A stretch of 64,000 bases of DNA, from the NCBI RefSeq assembly GCF_038181555.1, contig NZ_JBBWUA010000003.1, forward strand, positions 124,001 through 188,000, given 5' to 3'. The position numbers and the translations under genes were made by a program. The notes beneath the pieces were generated by a model. It saw nothing but the letters and a program-made list of their open reading frames with translations. It was not told where the DNA came from and ran no database searches. Each line of letters opens with the position of its first letter. Within the stretch, counting starts at the first letter, position 1. This document shows positions 50,451 to 58,815 of this stretch, in pieces. The stretch comes from Desulfitobacterium sp038181555 (GTDB lineage Bacteria > Bacillota > Desulfitobacteriia > Desulfitobacteriales > Desulfitobacteriaceae).

Positions 50451-53111
50451 TCATTCTATCAAGGTCGAGGGGCCTTTCTTAACTTGTTCGAGCTGATCTT
50501 TTGCCTCCGGAGATAAGGCATCACTTAGATAATTTCGTTCACTCTTCTTTGCATCTTGGAAGTCCTGCATCATTTTTTCCTTGGCTCCCTCGATCTCCAA
50601 TTTCAACTCTCTGGCAGATAACAGGGAACATCCTGCTCCTCTAATGATGATTTGTTCCAGACCGTCAGAGGTTGCAACTGTTATATGGTATTTTTTTCGA
50701 TTGTCATGTGCAAATCTTTCGATATACTGATCTGCCGTCTGGGCCTCCCTGGTAAATACCAGATGGATATTTTGGTAATCGATCGCTTCCTCACGATGCC
50801 CCTGAACTAGGTGAGCATCAAACACAACGATGATCTGGCACTTGCGAATCCCCTGATAATTACTGAGAATATCCAGTAACTTCATTCTGGCAGCGTCCAT
50901 CTGTTCTTCAACCATCTCTTTCAGCTCGGACCAGGCATGAATAATATTATAACCGTCGACCAGAAGATACTCTTCCTTGCTTTCCATTTCTCTGACAGTA
51001 GTGCTGGCTGATTCATAATAGCTATCACGGGCTGTTTTGCGTTTTTTCCAAGCAGATTTCTTCCCTTGATTGGCATAAAAGGTGCTGTTGATGATTTGAT
51101 CAATCTCATCTAGGCTGATCCATTTCTCTTCTGTATTTTTCGGGTGGTACTGAACTCCCTCTCCTTCTAAAAAAGCTTTGTCTTGTAGATAGCTTTCAAG
51201 ATGCATATGGTTCTTCACTTCATCCCAGGCTACTGAATATCCAGCACCATGAGTACAAAAAACTGAACCTGTTGGGTTGGCAAAATCGTTTTCCGCATCA
51301 TAGCTGATGCTTGCCATGACCTCCGGCGCATTGTGGCAGAGCTCGTATCCTTTCAGACTGCAAAACAGCCTACCCAGACCTTTAGTATAAGCAACTACCT
51401 CTTTTTGATAATTCTTCATAGTAATCACCGGAGCGCTACCCACAAGAACGGACATTTCGTCATTTGTCTGAGCTATTGCGCAAGTACCCCGCATATTCTC
51501 AATATCAGTCATAGCTCTGCCGACCATTTTCACCGGCAATTCCAGTTGAAAGGCATAATAAGGCTCCAACAGGATAGATTCTGCCTCCATCAATCCCTGA
51601 CGCACTGCTCGGTAGGTGGCTTCGCGAAAATCACCACCATCTGTATGCTTTGCGTGAGCTCGACCTGCGACGAGGGTAATTTTCATATCGGTAATCTCTG
51701 AGCCGGTGAGAACTCCTTTATGCGCTTTTTCGGCCAAATGAGTTAAGACAAGTCTTTGCCAGTTTTTACTTAGGATATCCTCACTGCATTCAGTGCTAAA
51801 CTGCAAACCGCTGCCGGGTTCACCCGGTTCCAATAAGAGATGTACCTCAGCATAATGTCGTAAGGGTTCAAAATGTCCTACTCCCTCGACAACATTAGCG
51901 ATCGTCTCTTTGTAGAGGATTCTTCCCGCATCAAATTCTACCTCTACCCCGAAGCGCTCACGGATAAGGCTCTGCAGAATCTCAATCTGCACCTCCCCCA
52001 TGATTTGGGCCTGTATTTCCTGTAACTGCTCATCCCAGACCACATGCAGCTCCGGCTCTTCCTCTTCGATCTGACGTAACTTGGGGATCATGACTCTGGG
52101 GTCACAGTCAGCAGGTAGAATAATCTGATAAGACAGCACCGGTGTCAAGACCGGTGTATCTGAAGCCTCTTCGATCCCTAACCCCTCTCCCGGTCTCGTT
52201 TGGCTGAGTCCGGTGACCGCGCATACTGTACCTGCCTCGATTTCGTTTACTGCCTCAAATTTTTGCCCGGAGTAGATCCGAATTTGATTCACTTTCTCTT
52301 GCCAATCGCTATTTTTCAAGACATCTTTCACCTTAAGTCTACCGCCGGTAAGCTTCAAGTGAGTAAGACGGTTTCCTTGCTCGTCTCGGGTAATTTTGAA
52401 TATTTTCGCCCCGAATTCCTGGGGATAATCAGGTACAACGCTATAGTGCGTTATGCCCTGCAGTAATTGCTCAACGCCCCCAAGTTTTAAGGCTGAACCA
52501 AAAAAACACGGAAAAACCTTCCGCTTGAGAATAGCTCTTTGAATCTGTGCAACAGCAATTTTTCCTGTTTCCAAATAATCTTCCAGCATGACTTCATCGC
52601 ACATGGCTAGCTGATCATAGAAATCCTCCGTGGCTATTGGGCTAAATTCAATACAACCATCAGACAGCTGCCTTTTTAATTCTTCCCTGAGCTTTTCCTG
52701 ATCTGTACCCACCTGATCCATCTTATTGACAAATATAAACACAGGTATTTGATACTTATCAAGCAACCGCCATAAGGTTTGGGTATGCCCTTGTACCCCA
52801 TCAGAGCCGCTTACCACTAAAATAGCATAGTCCAAAACCTGGAGGGTCCTCTCCATCTCCGCCGAAAAATCCACATGACCCGGAGTATCCAATAGGGTAA
52901 TCTGCGTCTCCCCCATTTCAAAGATAGCTTGCTTCGCAAAAATGGTGATCCCTCTTGCACGTTCCAGTTCATATGTATCTAAAAAAGCATCCTTTGTGTC
53001 GACTCTGCCCAATTTCCCTATTTTGCCGCTTTGATAAAGCATGCTCTCCGATAATGTTGTCTTGCCTGCATCTACATGTGCTAAGATGCCGATCACTAGG
53101 TTTTTTCTCAT
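50451..53111 (-). CDS. TetM-like translational GTPase fused to a Rae1/YacP-type NYN ribonuclease domain
   Basis: An 886-residue fusion. Residues 1-660 form an EF-G-like GTPase of the ribosomal-protection family (TetM/TetO): G1 AHVDAGKT (11-18), switch I RARGITI (51-57), G3 DTPGHVDF (75-82), G4 NKMD (129-132), followed by domains II to V. After a basic linker, residues 714-845 match the NYN ribonuclease Rae1/YacP: VDGYNIIHAW (D719), VVFDAHLVQG (D765), TADQYIERFA (D794) and VATSD (D816), with SARELKLEIE after it. A charged helical tail ends the protein. Rae1 cuts mRNA in the ribosomal A site, the site TetM-like factors visit. Tetracycline resistance is therefore not the only reading. Confidence 0.9.
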   Translation of the reverse strand: MRKNLVIGILAHVDAGKTTLSESMLYQSGKIGKLGRVDTKDAFLDTYELERARGITIFAKQAIFEMGETQITLLDTPGHVDFSAEMERTLQVLDYAILVVSGSDGVQGHTQTLWRLLDKYQIPVFIFVNKMDQVGTDQEKLREELKRQLSDGCIEFSPIATEDFYDQLAMCDEVMLEDYLETGKIAVAQIQRAILKRKVFPCFFGSALKLGGVEQLLQGITHYSVVPDYPQEFGAKIFKITRDEQGNRLTHLKLTGGRLKVKDVLKNSDWQEKVNQIRIYSGQKFEAVNEIEAGTVCAVTGLSQTRPGEGLGIEEASDTPVLTPVLSYQIILPADCDPRVMIPKLRQIEEEEPELHVVWDEQLQEIQAQIMGEVQIEILQSLIRERFGVEVEFDAGRILYKETIANVVEGVGHFEPLRHYAEVHLLLEPGEPGSGLQFSTECSEDILSKNWQRLVLTHLAEKAHKGVLTGSEITDMKITLVAGRAHAKHTDGGDFREATYRAVRQGLMEAESILLEPYYAFQLELPVKMVGRAMTDIENMRGTCAIAQTNDEMSVLVGSAPVITMKNYQKEVVAYTKGLGRLFCSLKGYELCHNAPEVMASISYDAENDFANPTGSVFCTHGAGYSVAWDEVKNHMHLESYLQDKAFLEGEGVQYHPKNTEEKWISLDEIDQIINSTFYANQGKKSAWKKRKTARDSYYESASTTVREMESKEEYLLVDGYNIIHAWSELKEMVEEQMDAARMKLLDILSNYQGIRKCQIIVVFDAHLVQGHREEAIDYQNIHLVFTREAQTADQYIERFAHDNRKKYHITVATSDGLEQIIIRGAGCSLLSARELKLEIEGAKEKMMQDFQDAKKSERNYLSDALSPEAKDQLEQVKKGPSTLIE

Positions 53112-53211
53112 CTATTTCAAATCCTTCGTTTTGTCTAACTTAGAAAAATGCAAACCCTGAGGCCAGAAGGTCTGCTCTTAAAATCAATCACTCAATCACT
53201 TACTTCTAAAA

Positions 53212-53507
53212 TTAATATTCAAATAAAATATCGAAGGAGTTTTCCGATTTCGTCGTATTAAATCCCTGACTGATAATCTTATTGTTCTGATAAGCCTTAT
53301 GGATTGAAAATGTATCATGGCTCCTTAATTCGGATCTAAAGTAAACATCATAGGCAAACTCACCGTAGCGAATATTGTAAACATGACCCAGGCAATCCAG
53401 ATAACTATTATATATTTTACGCTCATCTACTTTTTCAAAACCTGAAGCAATGTGAATGGTCGGGCTCGCAGTTCATTAACGATTTCATAAGTGTAGTCTT
53501 TTTCCAT
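53212..53507 (-). pseudogene. Small gene with a frameshift, unknown family
   Basis: An ATG at 53507 with GGGAG upstream opens MEKDYTYEIVNELRARPF. This frame stops at 53427, but from about 53457 the -1 frame continues as IHIASGFEKVDERKIYNSYL and runs to a stop at 53212 (ending FDILFEY). Together they would give a protein of about 98 residues with ordinary composition. A one-base loss, a sequencing error or a -1 programmed shift are possible; no obvious slippery heptamer is seen. Family not recognised. Confidence 0.55.
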
Positions 53508-53620
53508 CTTAGTTTCTCTCCCACATAAAACCGCATCAAATACAACCTTTATCAATAATAATATCATTTTCCGGGTCGTAAACCTAATAGTTGTGCTAAA
53601 GAAAACCTCGCTAGCAATAA

Positions 53621-53656
53621 ATAACCGCCTGCTAGTTAACGATTGCAAGCGGTTAT
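53621..53656 (-). terminator. Terminator after the 53707-54315 gene
   Basis: Arms ATAACCGC/GCGGTTAT lie 51 bases past the stop of the hypothetical gene, followed on the minus strand by TTTATT. Confidence 0.6.
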
Positions 53657-53706
53657 CATCTGATTTTCATCACATGAGGAGACTGACCTACCAACACAAT
53701 AATGCA

Positions 53707-54315
53707 CTATTGTTCGTTTTCGTTATTCCCTATCCACTCATCAAATTTTTTGAGGGTTTCCTCATAGGTTTTTTGACTAATCTCAGGTAGCTCCCCACCC
53801 CAAATCTTCTGTGCTTGGGCAAAGCCTTCCTTCACCGCCTCCTTCATTGCTTCTGCCTTGCTGGGATCTCCTCCCGTTAGGGCAATCGCAAAATCAAATA
53901 TCCTCTGAGAGGTTTGTTTAACTCCCCAATATCCATCCTCTGAAATTTCGTCCTGAGCTTTGGCTGCCGTCTCCGGATCTACCTGTACTTTCCCTTCCCG
54001 AAGGAGTGCATAGATGTTCGTTGCATCATTCAGCTTATGTCCTTGCTGCAGCAGCAGTCTCTCCACCAGACTTCTTAGTTGTTCCGTGCGCATTTCCACG
54101 TCGGCCTTCAATCTGGAAATAGTTTCAGAATCCGGAGAATACATCTTACCAAGAGAATTGTCAACCTTTGACTCACTCGGTTCGTATATCGCTGCCACGT
54201 CATCAACGGCAGGCTTATTAGCTTCTGACCCTTTATTGTGTGTTGTTTTTTCGGACTTCAGTCTATTGTCAGTATTCTGATAAGGGCTTACCGGGGTTAT
54301 TTTATTCATATCCAT
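53707..54315 (-). CDS. Conserved hypothetical protein with GGDPSKAE C-terminal domain
   Basis: 202 residues, no signal or membrane segment. The N-terminal 60 residues are polar and look disordered. A predicted coiled helix (about 65-95) follows, then a well-ordered C-terminal part: DGYWGVKQTSQRIFDFAIAL, TGGDPSKAEAMKEAVKEGF, and IWGGELPEISQKTYEETLKKFDEW. I have the impression that this last part is a widely conserved bacterial domain of unknown function, but I cannot name it with certainty. GGGAGG precedes the ATG by 7 bases. Monocistronic, with direct repeats in the promoter region. Confidence 0.75.
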   Translation of the reverse strand: MDMNKITPVSPYQNTDNRLKSEKTTHNKGSEANKPAVDDVAAIYEPSESKVDNSLGKMYSPDSETISRLKADVEMRTEQLRSLVERLLLQQGHKLNDATNIYALLREGKVQVDPETAAKAQDEISEDGYWGVKQTSQRIFDFAIALTGGDPSKAEAMKEAVKEGFAQAQKIWGGELPEISQKTYEETLKKFDEWIGNNENEQ

Positions 54316-54627
54316 TTGATATCCTCCCTTTCATGTCATACAATTAAACATGTCGTACAATTGTAGTTTGATATAATATCTATATATTATCTATATCGGC
54401 AAGAACCACCTTAGACTTAAGCACCATTGACTATGATTTGAAGCCTTCTACCAAAGGAGAAGTTGCCTTCTAAAGAGGGAATCTTAGGGGTAGACGTCTA
54501 CAGATAGAAGGAATTATTAAAACGAATTATCAACAGCTAGTTATCAAGCAGGAATTGTCTAACAAAAAGTAGAAAATTATGCACTATGCTCAAAAATGCT
54601 CAAATAAAAACACGAGGGTGATTGCTA
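54316..54627. other. Intergenic region with direct repeat and palindrome
   Basis: This 312-base gap between divergent genes holds a 13-bp direct repeat ATGTCRTACAATT (54333-54345 and 54350-54362, 17-bp period) near the hypothetical gene and a 12-bp palindrome GTAGACGTCTAC (54490-54501). No further gene or RNA was recognised. Both could be regulator sites. Confidence 0.5.
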
Positions 54628-55320
54628 ATGAACGAAGCACTTTTTGACCCCATTGCCGCACATTATGATTCCTGGTACGCAACTACGCTTGGCTCAGCAT
54701 CTGATCAAGTAGAACGTCACCTAGCCCAGTCCATGTTTAAGGCACCGGGTCCTCAAGTCCTGGAAATCGGCTGTGGTACCGGACAATATACAAGCTGGCT
54801 TGTGCAAGAAGGATATGAAGTCACGGCTGTCGATATTTCTGCTGAAATGATGACTCTGGCTCAACAAAAGATAGAAGAACTAACAAATAACTATCTTAGC
54901 ATTAAGCCTGTTCGTTGGTGGCATGCAGATATTACCGAAGTTTTAGATCAGCTTGAAACCTATGATGGAATTTTTTCAATGACCGCATTTGAATTCGTCC
55001 CTGAACCAGAAAAGGTTCTGCAAGAGCTTTTTAAACATATAAAGCCCGGGGGCTGTCTCATGATCGGGCTCATCGCCGGCCAGAGTGCCTGGAGCGAATA
55101 CTACGCTGAAATAGTTCGCAACAAGCCTACTTCGGTCTTTGCCCGTGCCGCTCTTTATACTAAGGAAGAGATCGCCTCATGGCAAATCGGTGCACCTATC
55201 GAGATGGGCGAATGTCTTTTCTTCCCTCCCCACGTTCAATCTACAGCCGAGGCCCTAGCACTTGAGGAAAAAAGAGAAGGGAATCCTGGGTTTGTGGTGG
55301 CCAAGTGGGTGAAGGGTTGA
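54628..55320 (+). CDS. Class I SAM-dependent methyltransferase
   Basis: 230 residues. Motif I VLEIGCGTGQYT (about 48-59), motif II VTAVDISAEMM and the later FSMTAFEFVPEP and KPGGCLMIG stretches are typical of the Methyltransf_11/25 group acting on small molecules, lipids or quinones. The substrate is unknown. GAGGGTG lies 7 bases before the ATG. It is the first gene of a tight four-gene unit: the next start codon overlaps its stop (TGATG). This suggests, without proof, a common role with the repeat protein, MoxR and VWA proteins. Confidence 0.9.
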   Translation: MNEALFDPIAAHYDSWYATTLGSASDQVERHLAQSMFKAPGPQVLEIGCGTGQYTSWLVQEGYEVTAVDISAEMMTLAQQKIEELTNNYLSIKPVRWWHADITEVLDQLETYDGIFSMTAFEFVPEPEKVLQELFKHIKPGGCLMIGLIAGQSAWSEYYAEIVRNKPTSVFARAALYTKEEIASWQIGAPIEMGECLFFPPHVQSTAEALALEEKREGNPGFVVAKWVKG

Positions 55321-56123
55321 TGGAAAACGCCAAACTAATCGAAATGATCAAGACCAATCCAAACTCTATCGCCTATCTACCGAATCCCAATGATGAGTTA
55401 AAGCTATTGGCTGTTCAGAAAAATGGCCTGACCTTAAAATATATCGATCAGCCAACGCTCGAGATGCAGGAATTAGCTATTGCCAATAACGGTCAAGCCA
55501 TCCAATTTGTCGATAACCCTACAGATGAAATGATGATCAAAGCAATTCATGATAGCTGGATTAACTTAGAGTATATTAAGAGTCCCAGCGATCAGTTGAT
55601 CAAATTAGCCCTCGACCAAGCTGGCTGGGCTATTAAATATGTCAAAAATCCAAGTGAAGAGCAGCAATTATTAGCAATACGCAGGAACTACGATTCCTTA
55701 AAGTTTATCCAGTCTCCTTGCCCTGTTGCCCAGAAAGAAGCTGTGAAAATCAGCTATGATGCCTTAAGATACATTAAGTCGCCTACTCACGAAGCAGAAC
55801 TTCTGGCTATCAAAAATCATGAAAGTGCAATAATCTTTGTCCCTGATTTAGCGAAGGATAAAATTTTAGAGTTTTTAAAAGTTAATATCTTAGTCATAAA
55901 ATACGTAATCGATAAAGTATCCCAAGCAGAATTAGAACAGGTTTTAAAGGAAACATTAGCCCATGAGGATGTTGAAGAAAAATATGTCCGAGATTTTATA
56001 AATTGCAATTATATCAATAAAACCAGCGCCCAAATGCCCATCGACAAAATCATGTTTATCGATCAATATGGAAGTAGAAAGGCAAAAAGAGTCACTGTCG
56101 ATGAAAAGCTGAAGATGTTATAG
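55320..56123 (+). CDS. Repeat protein (about 23-residue DUF4116-like repeats)
   Basis: A 267-residue soluble protein made mainly of six to eight helical repeats of 22-23 residues, with the pattern LAIxxNxxAIxYIxNPSxE. Examples are the segments around YLPNPND, YIDQPTLE, FVDNPTDE, YIKSPSDQ, YVKNPSEE, FIQSPCPV and YIKSPTHE. A non-repeat C-terminal 80 residues follows. Similar repeats occur in DUF4116-type and phage proteins and probably form a solenoid for protein binding. The start at 55320 overlaps the stop of the methyltransferase gene. The MoxR gene follows after 14 bases, so it may be an adaptor for that ATPase. Function unknown. Confidence 0.8.
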   Translation: MENAKLIEMIKTNPNSIAYLPNPNDELKLLAVQKNGLTLKYIDQPTLEMQELAIANNGQAIQFVDNPTDEMMIKAIHDSWINLEYIKSPSDQLIKLALDQAGWAIKYVKNPSEEQQLLAIRRNYDSLKFIQSPCPVAQKEAVKISYDALRYIKSPTHEAELLAIKNHESAIIFVPDLAKDKILEFLKVNILVIKYVIDKVSQAELEQVLKETLAHEDVEEKYVRDFINCNYINKTSAQMPIDKIMFIDQYGSRKAKRVTVDEKLKML

Positions 56124-56137
56124 GAGATGGAGCTAAC

Positions 56138-57262
56138 ATGAATTTTACCGGCACCTTAAAAAGTGTTGAATTAGTCCTTGCTACCGAAGGAGTCCCTTTA
56201 ATCGTGGGCGAAAGCGGCATCGGCAAAACAGCTTTAGCGAAGGAAATTGCTAAAGAAAATCAATGGAGTCTCGTCGTTATCAATGGGAACCTTCTCAAAG
56301 AAGGTGAAATCGGCGGTTTACCAACCGTGGAATCTTATGTTATCCATGATCAAGAGGAACGGGTTGAAAAGAAAACCACAGTCTATGCCGTGCATCATAA
56401 ACTTCGAGAAACCGATGAGGAAGTAGTTAAAGGTAGAACGGTGCTCTTATTTATCGACGAGATCAATCGCTGTGAACATACCGTCCAGCAGGAACTGATG
56501 AATTTAATCTTAAATCGGGAGATCAACGGCTATAGGTTGCCTAAGAATGTCAAAATCTTAGCTGCCATGAATCCTTCCAGCAAATATGGTGCGGATTTTG
56601 ATTACCAGGTTGTGGATATGGATGCCGCCCAAGAAAATCGCTTTGTGTGGTTACCCATGGAGCCCGATTATAATCAATGGATTGATTGGGCTATGGAGGC
56701 CGGAATTCAGGATAAGGTTATCGAGTTTATCTCTACCTTCCCAGAATATCTGCATAAAATTAATGAGGATGATCTAAGGGCCACCCCCAGAAGCTATGAA
56801 CGGATTTCTAATAGTTATAAGATCTATTTAGAGAGTCAAGCCTCCATACCTCGCTCGGTCTTTCTCAATGTCCTCAAAGGAAATGTGGGACGCTTGATCG
56901 CCGAAGAGTTTATAAGCTTTGTTGAATCTGATCATCAGGCCCTTATCTCTTATGCAGATGTCTTTTCAGGGCCATCCCTTCCTGAATCTCTCAAGGGGAT
57001 AATAAAGAAAGAAAGCCACACCCGGCTCTATCTCGCCGCCAAGAATATTCTCAAAACCTTAGAATCCGCCACCTTGAACGAGGGTGATGATTTAAGCTAT
57101 GCTGTGGACAGGCTGATCGATTTTCTGAAGCTCTATCCTGTCGATTTGAAAATCGGTATTATGAAGGATATTAAAAACAGCTTTCCTGAAGTCTACAAGC
57201 TTGCCATCGAGAATGAGGCGTTTGTCGAATCATATTTTGAAGCTTATCGTTTAATCAGGTGA
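56138..57262 (+). CDS. MoxR-family AAA+ ATPase
   Basis: 374 residues. Walker A GESGIGKT (24-31), Walker B LLFIDEIN (103-110), sensor-1 Asn in AAMNPSSKYG (N145) and an Arg-finger region with NR near 110-111. The C-terminal 150 residues form a helical lid of a subfamily not closely like RavA. MoxR ATPases act as chaperone-like machines with VWA-domain partners. The next gene, 6 bases on, encodes a VWA protein with an HExxH motif. ATG is preceded by GGAG. The unit also contains a repeat protein immediately upstream. Confidence 0.9.
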   Translation: MNFTGTLKSVELVLATEGVPLIVGESGIGKTALAKEIAKENQWSLVVINGNLLKEGEIGGLPTVESYVIHDQEERVEKKTTVYAVHHKLRETDEEVVKGRTVLLFIDEINRCEHTVQQELMNLILNREINGYRLPKNVKILAAMNPSSKYGADFDYQVVDMDAAQENRFVWLPMEPDYNQWIDWAMEAGIQDKVIEFISTFPEYLHKINEDDLRATPRSYERISNSYKIYLESQASIPRSVFLNVLKGNVGRLIAEEFISFVESDHQALISYADVFSGPSLPESLKGIIKKESHTRLYLAAKNILKTLESATLNEGDDLSYAVDRLIDFLKLYPVDLKIGIMKDIKNSFPEVYKLAIENEAFVESYFEAYRLIR

Positions 57263-57268
57263 TACTCT

Positions 57269-58714
57269 ATGGAAACAACCTTTGCTAGCCAAGTACAAGA
57301 GCTTAACCAAAAAGCCGATTTAGTCATCAGTAGCTTTATCCAAGCAAAACGCAACTATGGCGAGCAGGCCAAGCTAAGCATCCCCCCTGAGTTTGAGGCC
57401 GAGTTTTTCAGCCTTGTGGATCAGGTGAATTTGAGTCTAATGGAGGACGGGGATCACTTTTTTGGCTACTTCTTGTTGCAGATGTCTAAAGAAATACGCT
57501 TTGATATCAGCAGTCCTACAGCAGTAAATTTCAAAGGGGCTAAATATATCATTTATTTTAATCCCATCATTTTTTTAGATCTTACACTCTTGCAAATGGA
57601 GAGCACCATCAAGCATGAAATTCTCCACATCATATCCCTACATCTCATTAGAGCCAAAGAATTCAAGGGAACCCACAGCAAAACTGCCATCAACATGGCC
57701 ATGAATATCGTCGTAAACACATTTTTAGAGGATCTCCCCCCCTATTCGGTGACTCTGAAATGGGTTAATCTGAATTATTCTTTACAGCTTTTGCCTTTCA
57801 AGACCTTCGAATATTATGTTGAAGAGCTACAAACGGCTCTGGACTTATTGGCAGTGGATGAGGAATCTAGGGATGAAAGTGATCTTGAAGAAGACGAGGA
57901 TCGCCATGATACTGAAGCCGCTGATTACCAGCTGATTAATGCGATAGCTACCGCCTATGATCCTGCCAAAACCCATGACCTTTGGGAGGATTCCAGTGAG
58001 ATCGATGCTAAAACCCTGCAAGAATTTACTGAGCAGTATATTGCTCAGGCCCAGAAAGGCAGCATTCCCAATTATTTAGAAAACCTAATCTCTTCCTTTA
58101 AAAATAACAAGGGGGAGTTGCCTTGGAACCTTTATCTCAAACGCTTGATGGGATCTGTGGAAAGCAATAACAAGAAGACTGTAACCCGCCGAAATAGACG
58201 ACAACCCCAGCGCTTAGATTTAAGAGGTCAACTCAGGAGCCATAAGGCTAACATCATTGTGGCCTTAGATATCAGCGGTAGCATCAGCGATCTGGAATTC
58301 AATCAGGCCGTACAGGAAGTCCTTGCTATTGTTAGAAACTATCATCACGAAATCACAATTGTCGAATGTGATAGCGAGATCAGACGCGTCTATACTATCA
58401 AATCGGCAAAGGATATTAAAGAGCGAATCAATACCCGAGGTGGCACACGATTTACCCCGGTTTTTGAATATGCCAATGAGCATAAGGTTAACTTGTTAAT
58501 CTATTTTACTGATGGTCGTGGCGAAGAGAAGCTCCAAACCTTACCTAAGGGGTATAAAACCTTATGGGTTATCTCCGGGAGAGGGGATGAACTTTCCTTG
58601 CAGGTGCCTTATGGAGTAGTTAAAAGGCTGATGAAGGTTGACGCAAAAGATGACTCTGTAAGTATGAGTGATGTTAAGCGAGATGGCTATTCGATGCAAG
58701 ATCAAGAACGTTAA
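57269..58714 (+). CDS. DUF2201-type HExxH/VWA-like protein
   Basis: 481 residues. The N-terminal part contains the zinc-peptidase-like motif H116-E-I-L-H120 followed by H125 (ISLHL). An acidic linker (about 190-230) leads to a helical region and a C-terminal VWA-like domain with the MIDAS motif D334-I-S-G-S and later TRGGTRFTP and YFTDGRG. This arrangement fits the DUF2201 metallopeptidase plus VWA-like family, usually encoded beside a MoxR ATPase, as here. Whether it cuts protein is unknown. Last gene of the four-gene unit. Confidence 0.9.
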   Translation: METTFASQVQELNQKADLVISSFIQAKRNYGEQAKLSIPPEFEAEFFSLVDQVNLSLMEDGDHFFGYFLLQMSKEIRFDISSPTAVNFKGAKYIIYFNPIIFLDLTLLQMESTIKHEILHIISLHLIRAKEFKGTHSKTAINMAMNIVVNTFLEDLPPYSVTLKWVNLNYSLQLLPFKTFEYYVEELQTALDLLAVDEESRDESDLEEDEDRHDTEAADYQLINAIATAYDPAKTHDLWEDSSEIDAKTLQEFTEQYIAQAQKGSIPNYLENLISSFKNNKGELPWNLYLKRLMGSVESNNKKTVTRRNRRQPQRLDLRGQLRSHKANIIVALDISGSISDLEFNQAVQEVLAIVRNYHHEITIVECDSEIRRVYTIKSAKDIKERINTRGGTRFTPVFEYANEHKVNLLIYFTDGRGEEKLQTLPKGYKTLWVISGRGDELSLQVPYGVVKRLMKVDAKDDSVSMSDVKRDGYSMQDQER

Positions 58715-58719
58715 AAAGC

Positions 58720-58754
58720 AATAGGGTAGGCTGATTGAATCAGCCTACCCTATT
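58720..58754. terminator. Bidirectional hairpin between convergent genes
   Basis: 17-bp arms (58720-58736 and 58738-58754) form a long stem. On the minus strand a CTTTTT follows; the plus-strand side lacks a T-run. Confidence 0.75.
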
Positions 58755-58815
58755 CATCTGCCCTTATAGGCAGGTGGTTTTAATTCATTTTGTGGTTCTT
58801 ATTTATTTATGGTTT

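Noticed and set aside
50451..53111. Calling the GTPase a tetracycline resistance protein (tetM-type)
   Set aside because: The GTPase part is of that family, but the NYN ribonuclease domain and chromosomal setting make resistance only one of several options.
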